From Actinomadura violacea (lineage in GTDB: Bacteria > Actinomycetota > Actinomycetes > Streptosporangiales > Streptosporangiaceae), in contig NZ_JAGEPF010000057.1 of the NCBI RefSeq assembly GCF_017573465.1, positions 1 to 44,764 on the forward strand: a DNA stretch of 44,764 bases, written 5' to 3'. This document shows positions 29,638 to 36,808 of this stretch, in pieces (within the stretch, counting starts at the first letter, position 1; each line of letters starts with the position of its first letter). The notes under the pieces are model-generated. The model was given only the letters and a program-made list of their open reading frames with translations. It did no database searches and had not been told where the DNA came from. The translations under genes were made by a program, and so were the position numbers.

Positions 29638-30375
29638 ATGTACTCGTACACTCACGCGCCCGAGATCATCAAGCCGCCGCGCACCGCGGCGGGCCTGGCG
29701 ATCGCCGGGCTGGCCGCGAACGCGGCATTGCTGCTGGTCATGGCCGGGGTCGGCCTCTGGACGCTGATGCTCCTGGACCCGGGCGGCCTCACGTCGCAGA
29801 CCCGCGAGCTGCGCGACGGGCTGATGCTCGGAGCCCTCGCCCATATCGCGCTGACCCTGCTGACCGCGGTCGCGGTGATCGTCTGGCTCTGGCGGGCGCG
29901 CACCAACGCCGACGTCATCGACCTGCCGGACGGCTGGGGCCGGCCATGGGTGATCTTCGGCTGGATCGTGCCGATCCTCAACTTCCGGGTCCCGCGCGCC
30001 ATCGTCGGGACCGTGTGGCGCACCAGCGCCCCGGGCACGTCGCTCGGGCTGGTCAACGCCTGGTGGGCGACCTGGGTCATCTACCTGATCGGCGCCCGGG
30101 TGGCGGACCTGGACCTCACCGGCACGAGCTCGCAGATCAAGGACCGGCTCGAGCTCTACCTGCCGGTCGCGGTGGACGGGGCCGCGGCCGCCGTCCTCGG
30201 CGCGCTGGTGGTGTGGCGCCTCACGCGGGCCCAGGAGGCCCAGGCCGTCCGGCTGGCGGCCGCCGCCGCTCAGCCGCCGGCGGCGCCGGGCCCGGCGGTG
30301 CAGGGTCCTGCCGTGCCGGATCCGGCCGTGTCAGATCCGGCCGTGTCGGATCCGCCTGTGTCAGATCCGGCGTAG
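29638..30375 (+). CDS. DUF4328 membrane protein
   Basis: The 245-residue product has about five membrane segments and the DUF4328 hallmarks: VWLWRARTNADVIDLPDGWG, then WVIFGWIVPILNFRVPRAIV with the GW-VP-N-P pattern, and WWATWVIYLIGARV. Function unknown. GGAGG lies 4 bases before the ATG. The C terminus (PAVSDPAVSDPPVSDPA) is encoded by 15-bp tandem repeats and overlaps the 3' end of convergent coaA by 15 bases. Confidence 0.88.
   Translation: MYSYTHAPEIIKPPRTAAGLAIAGLAANAALLLVMAGVGLWTLMLLDPGGLTSQTRELRDGLMLGALAHIALTLLTAVAVIVWLWRARTNADVIDLPDGWGRPWVIFGWIVPILNFRVPRAIVGTVWRTSAPGTSLGLVNAWWATWVIYLIGARVADLDLTGTSSQIKDRLELYLPVAVDGAAAAVLGALVVWRLTRAQEAQAVRLAAAAAQPPAAPGPAVQGPAVPDPAVSDPAVSDPPVSDPA
30316..30372 (+). 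repeat. 15-bp tandem repeats across the DUF4328/coaA ends
   Basis: Units at 30316-30330, 30331-30345, 30346-30360 and a partial 30361-30372 share the form TCAGATCCGGCCGTG. They encode the PAVSD repeat on the plus strand. The last unit is also the coaA stop and final codons on the minus strand, so the repeat appears to have grown out of the coaA 3' end. Confidence 0.85.
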
Positions 30376-31302
30376 GCGGACGCGCTGGACGGCGTGGTCG
30401 CGGTCCTTGTGCAGGACGAGGGTGGCGCGGGCGCGGGTCGGCAGGATGTTGGACACGAGGTTGATCTCGTTGACGTCCCGCCAGACCCGCTTGGCGAACG
30501 CGGCGGTCTCGTCCTCGTCCAGCTCGTGGGCGTACTTGTGGAAGTACGAGCGGGGATCGGTGAACGCGGTGCGGCGCAGCGCGAACAGCCGCTCGACGTA
30601 CCACTGCATGATGTCCTCGACCCGGGCGTCCACGTAGATCGAGAAGTCGAAGAAGTCGGACACGCCGAGGGTGCCGGGCGGCGGCGCCTGCAGCACGTTG
30701 AGGCCCTCGACGATCAGGATGTCGGGCCGCCGGACGGTCTGCGTCGCGTCCGGGACGATGTCGTACTCCAGATGGGAGTAGACGGGGATCTCCGCCGACT
30801 CGGCGCCCGCCTTGATCGACGAGACGAACCGGACCAGCGCGCGCCGGTCGTAGGACTCGGGGAAACCCTTCCTTTCCATGATCCCGCGCTCGTTAAGGAT
30901 CGCGTTCGGATACAGGAAACTGTCGGTCGTGACGAGCTCCACGCTCGGGTGCTCGGGCCAGCGGGCCAGCAGGGTGCGCAGCAGCCGCGACGTGGTGGAC
31001 TTGCCGACCGCGACGCTGCCCGCGACGCCGATGATGAACGGGGTGGGGGCGACCTCGCCGCCGAGGAAACCGCTGACGGTGTCGCGCAGCCGCCCGTCGG
31101 ACTGGAAGAACAGGTTCAGCAGCCGCGACAGCGGCAGGTAGACCTCCTCGACCTCGGTGATGTCGATCGGGTCCCGCAGGCCGCGCAGGGCGTCCAGCTC
31201 ACCGGGGGTGAGGGGCAGCGGGGTGTTCTCGCGCATGGCCCGCCAGGCCTCGCGGGAGAGTTCCACGTAAGGGGTCGGCACGCTGTCCCATCCGCTCGTC
31301 AT
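30361..31302 (-). CDS. coaA: Type I pantothenate kinase
   Basis: CoaA phosphorylates pantothenate, the first and usually feedback-controlled step of CoA synthesis. The 313-residue product has the family length, the P-loop GVAGSVAVGKST at residues 92-103, TTDSFLYPN, KGFPESYDRRAL, VYSHLEYDIVPD and ILIVEGLNVLQ, all type I signatures. ATG 31302 has no Shine-Dalgarno; TACCGT lies 7 bases upstream inside a 10-bp inverted repeat, so the message is probably leaderless. The 3' end overlaps the DUF4328 gene. Confidence 0.97.
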   Translation of the reverse strand: MTSGWDSVPTPYVELSREAWRAMRENTPLPLTPGELDALRGLRDPIDITEVEEVYLPLSRLLNLFFQSDGRLRDTVSGFLGGEVAPTPFIIGVAGSVAVGKSTTSRLLRTLLARWPEHPSVELVTTDSFLYPNAILNERGIMERKGFPESYDRRALVRFVSSIKAGAESAEIPVYSHLEYDIVPDATQTVRRPDILIVEGLNVLQAPPPGTLGVSDFFDFSIYVDARVEDIMQWYVERLFALRRTAFTDPRSYFHKYAHELDEDETAAFAKRVWRDVNEINLVSNILPTRARATLVLHKDRDHAVQRVRLRRI

Positions 31303-31331
31303 GGCCTGAACGGTAATCGTTCGTTCAGGCC
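31303..31331 (-). promoter_or_regulatory. Operator-like inverted repeat on the coaA promoter
   Basis: GGCCTGAACG (31303-31312) is the exact reverse complement of CGTTCAGGCC (31322-31331), with a 9-base spacer. On the coaA strand the repeat ends flush with the ATG at 31302. The -10 TACCGT (31315-31310) lies within it, and the 7-base spacer to the start codon is in its proximal arm. As DNA this would be a repressor site; as RNA only part of it would be transcribed. Confidence 0.55.
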
Positions 31332-31413
31332 GGTCTCCGGGTTTTCACCGGGCGTCCAACCTAGCGCCACCCCTCGGCGCCCCTGGCAGGTAGGTCCGGT
31401 GGGGCACACCGAA

Positions 31414-31419
31414 TAGAGT
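31414..31419 (+). promoter_or_regulatory. -10 element, leaderless glmS
   Basis: TAGAGT is followed by 7 bases (TGCCGCC) and then ATG 31427. No ribosome-binding site is present, which fits a leaderless mRNA. I see no glmS ribozyme-like leader, and at this spacing there would be no room for one. Confidence 0.5.
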
Positions 31420-31426
31420 TGCCGCC

Positions 31427-33286
31427 ATGTGCGGAATCGTGGGGTACGTAGGCGGCCGGCCCGCTCTCGACGTCGTCGTCGACGGGCTGGCCAGGCTGGA
31501 GTACCGCGGCTACGACTCGGCCGGGGTGGCCGTGCTGGCCGACGGACGGCTGGCGACGGCGAAGCGGGCGGGCAAGCTGGTGAACCTGCGGGAGGCGCTC
31601 GCCGAGGAGCCGCCGCCCGCCGGGACGCTCGGCATGGGGCACACGCGGTGGGCGACGCACGGGCCGCCGAACGACCGCAACGCGCACCCGCACACCGACT
31701 GCACCGGCACCGTCGCGGTGATCCACAACGGGATCATCGAGAACTTCGCCGAGCTGCGCGCCGAGCTGGAGGACGGCGGGCACAAGCTGAAGTCCGACAC
31801 CGACACCGAGGCCGTCGCGCACCTGCTGGAGAACGAGCTGGCCGCGGTGGACGGCAACGCCCAGGGCGGCCTCGCGGAGGCGATGCGCCGGGTGTGCCGC
31901 CGGCTGCAGGGCGCGTTCACGCTGGTCGCCGTGCACACCGGCGACGCCGACCTGGTCGTCGGGGCGCGCCGCAACTCCCCGCTGGTGGTCGGCGTCGGGC
32001 AGGGCGAGAACTTCCTCGCCAGCGACGTCGCGGCGTTCATCGAGCACACCCGGGACGCGATCGAGCTCGGCCAGGACCAGGTCGTGGAGCTGCGGTCGGG
32101 CGGGGTGACGGTCACCGACTTCGAAGGCCGGCCCGCCGACGTGAAGGAGTACCACGTCGACTGGGACGTGTCGGCCGCGGAGAAGGGCGGCTACGACTAC
32201 TTCATGCTCAAGGAGATCGCCGAGCAGCCGCGCGCCGTCGCCGACACGCTGCTCGGCCGGATCGGCGCGGACGGGCGCCTGCACCTGGACGAGATGCGCA
32301 TCTCGGACCGGGAGCTCCGCGAGGTCGACAAGATCATCATCGTGGCGTGCGGCACGTCGTACCACGCCGGGCTGATCGCCAAGTACGCGATCGAGCACTG
32401 GGCCGGGCTGCCCTGCGAGGTGGAGCTGGCCAGCGAGTTCCGCTACCGGGACTCGATCCTGTCGCCGACGACGCTGGTCATCGCGATCTCCCAGTCCGGC
32501 GAGACGATGGACGCGCTGATGGCGGTCCGGCACGCCCGCGAGCAGAAGGCCAAGCTGCTCGGCATCTGCAACGTCAACGGCTCGACGCTGCCGCGCGAGT
32601 GCGACGGCGTGCTCTACACGCACGCGGGGCCGGAGATCGCGGTCGCCTCGACCAAGGCGTTCCTGACCCAGCTCGTCGCGGTGTACCTGATCGCGCTCTA
32701 CCTCGCGCAGGTGCGCGGCACCAAGTGGGGCGACGAGGTGTTCGCGATGGTGCAGCTGCTGGAGCGGATGCCGGAGAAGGTCGACAAGGTCCTGGAGACC
32801 ATGGAGCCGGTCCGCGAGCTGGCCCGGTCCCTGGCGGACGAGCGGTGCGTGCTGTTCCTCGGCCGGCACGTCGGCTTCCCGGTGGCGCTCGAAGGCGCGC
32901 TGAAGCTCAAGGAGCTGGCGTACATGCACGCCGAGGGGTTCGCGGCGGGCGAGCTGAAGCACGGCCCGATCGCGCTGATCGAGCAGGGCCTGCCGGTCGT
33001 GGTGGTCGTCCCGCCGCGCGCCCGGGACGTCCTGCACGACAAGATCGTCTCCAACATCCAGGAGATCCGCGCCCGCGGTGCCCGCACCATCGTGATCGCG
33101 GAGGAGGGCGACGAGTCGGTGCAGCCGTACGCGGACACGCTGATCAGCGTCCCGGCCGTCCCGACGCTGCTGCAGCCGCTCGTGACGACCGTCCCGCTGC
33201 AGGTGTTCGCGTGCGAACTGGCCACCGCGAAGGGCCACGACGTCGACCAGCCGCGCAACCTCGCCAAGTCCGTCACGGTCGAGTAG
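31427..33286 (+). CDS. glmS: Glutamine-fructose-6-phosphate aminotransferase
   Basis: GlmS makes glucosamine-6-phosphate from fructose-6-phosphate and glutamine, the entry step to UDP-GlcNAc. The 619-residue product starts MCGIVGYVGG with the N-terminal nucleophile C2 exposed after Met removal. The glutaminase half has YRGYDSAGVA, HTRWATHG and NSPLVVGVG; the two SIS domains follow (VACGTSYHAGLIAKY, SQSGETMDALMAVRHA, FLGRHVGFPVALEGALKLKE). It ends LAKSVTVE. It supplies GlmM, encoded 8 kb upstream. Confidence 0.98.
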   Translation: MCGIVGYVGGRPALDVVVDGLARLEYRGYDSAGVAVLADGRLATAKRAGKLVNLREALAEEPPPAGTLGMGHTRWATHGPPNDRNAHPHTDCTGTVAVIHNGIIENFAELRAELEDGGHKLKSDTDTEAVAHLLENELAAVDGNAQGGLAEAMRRVCRRLQGAFTLVAVHTGDADLVVGARRNSPLVVGVGQGENFLASDVAAFIEHTRDAIELGQDQVVELRSGGVTVTDFEGRPADVKEYHVDWDVSAAEKGGYDYFMLKEIAEQPRAVADTLLGRIGADGRLHLDEMRISDRELREVDKIIIVACGTSYHAGLIAKYAIEHWAGLPCEVELASEFRYRDSILSPTTLVIAISQSGETMDALMAVRHAREQKAKLLGICNVNGSTLPRECDGVLYTHAGPEIAVASTKAFLTQLVAVYLIALYLAQVRGTKWGDEVFAMVQLLERMPEKVDKVLETMEPVRELARSLADERCVLFLGRHVGFPVALEGALKLKELAYMHAEGFAAGELKHGPIALIEQGLPVVVVVPPRARDVLHDKIVSNIQEIRARGARTIVIAEEGDESVQPYADTLISVPAVPTLLQPLVTTVPLQVFACELATAKGHDVDQPRNLAKSVTVE

Positions 33287-33293
33287 CCGTCGC

Positions 33294-33331
33294 CAAAGGG
33301 CGGAGGAGGCGATCGCCTCCTCCGCCCTTTG
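33294..33331. terminator. 19-bp palindromic terminator after glmS
   Basis: 33294-33312 is the exact reverse complement of 33313-33331, with CAAAGGGC at one end and GCCCTTTG at the other. It begins 7 bases after the glmS stop. On either strand the stem ends in CCCTTTG, giving a short T-run. It would also stop the reverse-strand DUF397 transcripts. Confidence 0.85.
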
Positions 33332-33404
33332 CGTTCGCGCGCCCGGCGTTGGACGCGCGGAACGGTGCCATCCGGTTTTCTGAGAATCTCAGTAAATGCA
33401 AGTT

Positions 33405-33611
33405 TCAGTGCAAGTCGAAGGTTCCCCGCCGGACCGCGGCGACGAACCGACGCCATTCCCCGGCGGTGAAGTCCAGACACGTATCGTCGGCTCCACCGTC
33501 GCGTACGAAGACGATTCCGTCGTCGTGTCCGGCCACTTCGACGCAGGTGCCGTTCGCCCCGCACCGACTGCTCTTCCTCCAGCGCGGGCACGGCATGGCA
33601 TGGAAACTCAT
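33405..33611 (-). CDS. DUF397 protein 1
   Basis: The 68-residue product reads MSFHAMPCPRWRKSSRCGAN, then CVEVAGHDDGIVFVRDGG and a closing FTAGEWRRFVAAVRRGTFDL. The W-RKSS-C...CVEVA...VRD and W..F..A.R.G.FD pattern defines DUF397, a family confined to actinomycetes and usually next to XRE/DUF5753 regulators. GGAGCCAGG lies just before the ATG. Base composition is less GC-rich than in neighbours. Its partner is probably the regulator at 34101-34964. Confidence 0.92.
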   Translation of the reverse strand: MSFHAMPCPRWRKSSRCGANGTCVEVAGHDDGIVFVRDGGADDTCLDFTAGEWRRFVAAVRRGTFDLH

Positions 33612-33823
33612 CCTGGCTCCCGAATCGGGGACGCATTCTGTTCACGGCGACGCTGCCGATGCCAAGAACAAGGTAACAAGGTTCCATGGAAATGCCGATG
33701 ATCAGCCGGCCGCCCGCGGTGCCGTTCCGCCGGCCGCCCGCCGGCCGCGGCCCCGGCGCAATGACGGCCCGCCCCGGCGGTCGCCGACGCGGGCCCTCGA
33801 TCCTCCTGCCCGGGTCCCCCGGG
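33612..33823. other. Gap between the two DUF397 genes
   Basis: This 212-base gap holds a tandem AACAAGGT pair (33667-33674 and 33675-33682) in a locally AT-richer patch, then a long C/G-rich stretch of CCGGCCGCCCGC-type words. The octamer pair could be a regulator site upstream of DUF397 protein 1. I see no gene. Confidence 0.3.
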
Positions 33824-34060
33824 TCAGCCGGCCAGGTCGTACCGGCCGGCCTTCGCGGCGGTGGTGAACGCCCGCCACTGCGCGGCGGAGAACGTCAGCA
33901 CCGGACCCGCGTCGCCGTCGTAGGCGTCGCGGGCGGCGACCGCGCCGCCGCGGAGCGCGCCGACCTCGACGCAGGCGCCGTTGCCCGCGCAGCGCGAGCC
34001 CTTGCGCCAGCCGGTGGCCGCGGCCGCGATGGATTCGGTCGTCATTTCGAACGAGGACAC
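33824..34060 (-). CDS. DUF397 protein 2
   Basis: The 78-residue product has the DUF397 pattern: GWRKGSRCAGNGACVEVGAL, AVAARDAYDGDAGPVLTFSA and WRAFTTAAKAGRYDLAG. GTG 34060 is chosen because AGGAAAGG lies about 8 bases upstream; an internal ATG at 34045 is the alternative. It begins 40 bases downstream of the XRE/DUF5753 gene on the same strand, so the two are probably co-transcribed. Confidence 0.92.
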   Translation of the reverse strand: MSSFEMTTESIAAAATGWRKGSRCAGNGACVEVGALRGGAVAARDAYDGDAGPVLTFSAAQWRAFTTAAKAGRYDLAG

Positions 34061-34100
34061 GTGGTGGCCTTTCCTGGACTATGCACCGCGGTATGCGGTG

Positions 34101-34964
34101 TCAACGCCAGACGGCCCGCGCCCGCGCGATGAATTCGATGGACTCGGCGGTGCCGAGCGCGACCCGTGCCATTCCCTCGAACGCGAGCCGATACATGTGC
34201 GTGATCTTCTCGTCGATGAACTGGCTGACCGTGAGACTTTCCGTGTGAACCATGTCCGGAAAGACGACGTCGTGAACCGGGTCGAACTCCAGCAGCTGGA
34301 ACGACGCCTCCATCAGAGGATGGGCGATGTCCAGCCGCAGCACGCGCAGAGTCACGTTCGGCAGTTCCGCGATCGCGCAGAGATGGTCGAGCTGCGCTCG
34401 CATGACCGCGGGATCGCCGACGAGGCGCTGCAGCACGGACTCGTCCAGCAGGACGGTGTATTCGACGGGTTCTGCTCTGTGCAGGATCCCCTGGCGGCGC
34501 GTCCGTACCTCGACCCTTCGGTCGATCTCCCGCGGCGGAACGGTGTCGAAAAGATGCAGCCCGGAGATCGTCGCCCGTGCGTACGCCTCGGTTTGCAGGA
34601 GGCCCGGAACGATGTAGGTCTCCCATTGCGTGATCTTGTTCGCTTCGTCTTCCAGTGCGATCAGTGCGGAGTAGCCGCCGGGCAGTTCCCGGTAACCCTC
34701 CCACCAGCCCTTCTCGGCCGCATCGTGTGCGAGGGCGATCAGCTCGGATCGGTGGGAATCGGCGATATCGTAAAGGTCGATGAGCGCGTGGATGTCGTCG
34801 ATCTTCGCGCCGGTACGCGCGTTCTCCAGCCGGCTCACCTTGGCGGTCGACCAGGCCAGCCGCTCGGCGACATCGTCTCCGGTGAGTCCCTTCTGTTCCC
34901 TGAGCCGCCGGAGTTCGGCGGCGAGCCGGCGCTGCCGGACGGTGGGACCCCGGAACGGGCTCAT
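34101..34964 (-). CDS. XRE-type HTH regulator with DUF5753 domain
   Basis: The 287-residue product has an N-terminal XRE helix-turn-helix at about 12-60 (LAAELRRLREQKGLTGDDVA, ERLAWSTAKVSRLENARTG) and a DUF5753 domain over the rest (EANKITQWETYIVPGLLQTE, then YTVLLDESVLQRLVGDPAVM). Such regulators usually pair with DUF397 genes, as here, and some affect sporulation or antibiotic production in streptomycetes. ATG 34964 is taken; GTG 34994, after AAGGGGG, is possible. GC content is lower than in flanking genes, suggesting transfer. Confidence 0.92.
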   Translation of the reverse strand: MSPFRGPTVRQRRLAAELRRLREQKGLTGDDVAERLAWSTAKVSRLENARTGAKIDDIHALIDLYDIADSHRSELIALAHDAAEKGWWEGYRELPGGYSALIALEDEANKITQWETYIVPGLLQTEAYARATISGLHLFDTVPPREIDRRVEVRTRRQGILHRAEPVEYTVLLDESVLQRLVGDPAVMRAQLDHLCAIAELPNVTLRVLRLDIAHPLMEASFQLLEFDPVHDVVFPDMVHTESLTVSQFIDEKITHMYRLAFEGMARVALGTAESIEFIARARAVWR

Positions 34965-35284
34965 GTCCCCGGACGCACCCCGAGACGCGACCACCGTTCC
35001 GACCCCCTTCACGTCCGGGGAGCGGCCCCGTCGCAGTGTGCCGCATCGGAGCCGCCCGGCGCTGCACGTTGGCTGATCATTTTACGGGTTTTTCCGCGGC
35101 CGCGCCGCACTGAGAGTTCCGCGAAATCACACGCTAACCCACCTTTCGTGCAGGGCACCATGAACCGGGCCGGGCGGAAGCGCCCATTGCGCGATTGCCG
35201 TGCGGCTCCGTCCGGTTACGGAAGGCCCGTGCGTGGCAGGCTAAGGCTTGTGATCGTCGGGACGGCGCGCTTGGGGAGCGGCGG
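34965..35284. promoter_or_regulatory. Divergent intergenic region, regulator/nnr
   Basis: This 320-base gap serves two divergent genes. On the reverse strand TAAAAT (35084-35079) is a good -10 for the XRE gene. An AT-richer patch lies at 35070-35150. On the plus strand TAAGGC (35242-35247) may be the nnr -10. GGGGAGCGGCGG precedes the nnr ATG. I see no further gene. Confidence 0.4.
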
Positions 35285-36760
35285 ATGAGGTACGCGCACG
35301 GGGTCGGCAAGGTGCGGGCGGCGGAGCGGGCGCTGATGGCGAGGCTGCCCGAGGGCGCGCTGATGCAGCGCGCCGCCGCCGGGCTGGCGTCCGTCTGCGC
35401 CCGCGTCCTGCCCGCCGTCTACGGGTCCCGCGTCGTCCTGCTGGTGGGCGGCGGCGACAACGGCGGCGACGCCCTGTACGCGGGCGCCCGGCTCGCGCGC
35501 CGCGGCGCGCGGGTGCACGTGGTCCAGGCCGGCTCCAAGATCCACGAGGGCGGATTCGCCGCGCTGCTCGCCGCGGGCGGGCGGCCGGCGGCCGGCGATC
35601 CGGCGGACGCGATCGCCGGCGCGGACCTCATCGTGGACGGGCTCACCGGCATCGGCGGCACCGGCGCCCTCCGCGAACCCCACGCCCGGCTCGCCGCGCT
35701 CGCGTCCGAGGCGCCCGGGCTCGTCATCGCCTGCGACGTCCCGAGCGGCGTCGACGCCGGCACCGGCGAGGTGGCGGGCGAGGCGGTCCACGCCGACGTC
35801 ACCGTCACCTTCGGCACCCACAAGCCCGGCCTGCTCATCGACCCCGGCGCGTCGCACTGCGGCGTCGTCGAGCTGGTCGACATCGGGCTCGGCGACGACC
35901 TGCCCGACCCCGACGTGGTCGCCGCCCGCCCCGCCGACGTCCGGCCGCCCGAACCGGGCCCCGAGTCCGACAAGTACCGGCGCGGCGTCGTCGGCGTCCT
36001 CGCCGGCGGCGACGAGTACACCGGGGCCGCCGTCCTCAGCACCGGCGGCGCCGTCCACGGCGGCGCCGGAATGGTCCGCTTCGCGTCCGTCGCGCACCCC
36101 GTCGAGCTCGTCCGGCAGCACTGGCCCGAGGTCGTCACCACGGTGATCGAGCCCGGAACGCACGACGCGAAGGTCCTCGAACGCATCGGACGCGTGCAGG
36201 CCTGGGTCGCCGGGCCCGGGCTCGGCACCGGCGACGCCGCCGAGTCGCTGCTGGAGGCCGTGCTGTCCACCGACGTGCCCGTGCTGGTCGACGCCGACGG
36301 CCTCACCGTCCTCGCCCGCCGCCGCGACCTGCTGCTGCGCCCCGCGCCGACCGTCCTCACCCCGCACGCGGGCGAGCTTTCCCGGCTCATCGGCGCGCCG
36401 CGCGAGGACATCGAGGCGCGCCGCCTGGAGCACGTCCGCCGCGCCGCCGCCGAACTGTCCGCGACCGTGCTGCTCAAGGGCTCGACGACGCTGATCGCCG
36501 AGCAGGACCGTCCGGTCCGCGTGAACCCGACCGGCACCCCGCGGCTGGCCACCGCCGGCACCGGCGACGTCCTGTCCGGGCTGATCGGCGCCCTGCTCGC
36601 CGGGGGCCTGCCCGCGCTGGACGCGGCCGCCGCCGGCGCCTACCTGCACGGCCTCGCCGCCCGCCTGGCGTCCGCGCCCCACCCCGACGCCGCCGAGGCC
36701 CCGATCAGTGCCCAGGACGTCGTCGCCGCCCTTCCCGAGGCGTTCCGCAGCCTGCCCTGA
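35285..36760 (+). CDS. nnr: Bifunctional NAD(P)H-hydrate epimerase/dehydratase
   Basis: Nnr repairs hydrated NADH and NADPH. The N-terminal epimerase (YjeF_N, about 1-210) has LLVGGGDNGGDALYAGARLA, LIVDGLTGIGGTGAL, CDVPSGVDAGTGEV and TFGTHKPGLL. The C-terminal ADP/ATP-dependent dehydratase (ribokinase-like, about 220-490) has VDADGLTVLA, TVLTPHAGELSRLIG, LLKGSTTLIA and the GTGDVLSGLIGALLAGG motif. ATG 35285 gives 491 residues; the frame extends to a GTG at 35195 without support. It is followed by alr, as in mycobacteria, where other genes may lie between. Confidence 0.95.
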   Translation: MRYAHGVGKVRAAERALMARLPEGALMQRAAAGLASVCARVLPAVYGSRVVLLVGGGDNGGDALYAGARLARRGARVHVVQAGSKIHEGGFAALLAAGGRPAAGDPADAIAGADLIVDGLTGIGGTGALREPHARLAALASEAPGLVIACDVPSGVDAGTGEVAGEAVHADVTVTFGTHKPGLLIDPGASHCGVVELVDIGLGDDLPDPDVVAARPADVRPPEPGPESDKYRRGVVGVLAGGDEYTGAAVLSTGGAVHGGAGMVRFASVAHPVELVRQHWPEVVTTVIEPGTHDAKVLERIGRVQAWVAGPGLGTGDAAESLLEAVLSTDVPVLVDADGLTVLARRRDLLLRPAPTVLTPHAGELSRLIGAPREDIEARRLEHVRRAAAELSATVLLKGSTTLIAEQDRPVRVNPTGTPRLATAGTGDVLSGLIGALLAGGLPALDAAAAGAYLHGLAARLASAPHPDAAEAPISAQDVVAALPEAFRSLP

Positions 36761-36795
36761 CCGGGCACCTGCGCCACGCACCGGGCCGGGGAGGG

Positions 36796-36801
36796 CAGAC
36801 T
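36796..36801 (+). promoter_or_regulatory. -10 element, leaderless alr
   Basis: CAGACT, a CAnnnT-type -10, lies exactly 7 bases before ATG 36809, with no Shine-Dalgarno. The same hexamer and spacing occur before the small ORF upstream of truA. Confidence 0.35.
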
Positions 36802-36808
36802 TGCAGGC

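Noticed and set aside
31332..31426. glmS ribozyme/riboswitch
   Set aside because: The -10 element at 31414-31419 lies 7 bases from the ATG, leaving no transcribed leader, and no ribozyme-like core was seen upstream.
31361..33238. 625-codon reverse frame opposite glmS
   Set aside because: glmS is complete and unmistakable on the plus strand. The antisense frame has no recognisable motif and no start signals.
31429..33867. 812-codon plus frame overlapping glmS and running past its terminator
   Set aside because: It is out of frame with glmS, Arg-rich, crosses the palindromic terminator and covers two reverse-strand DUF397 genes.
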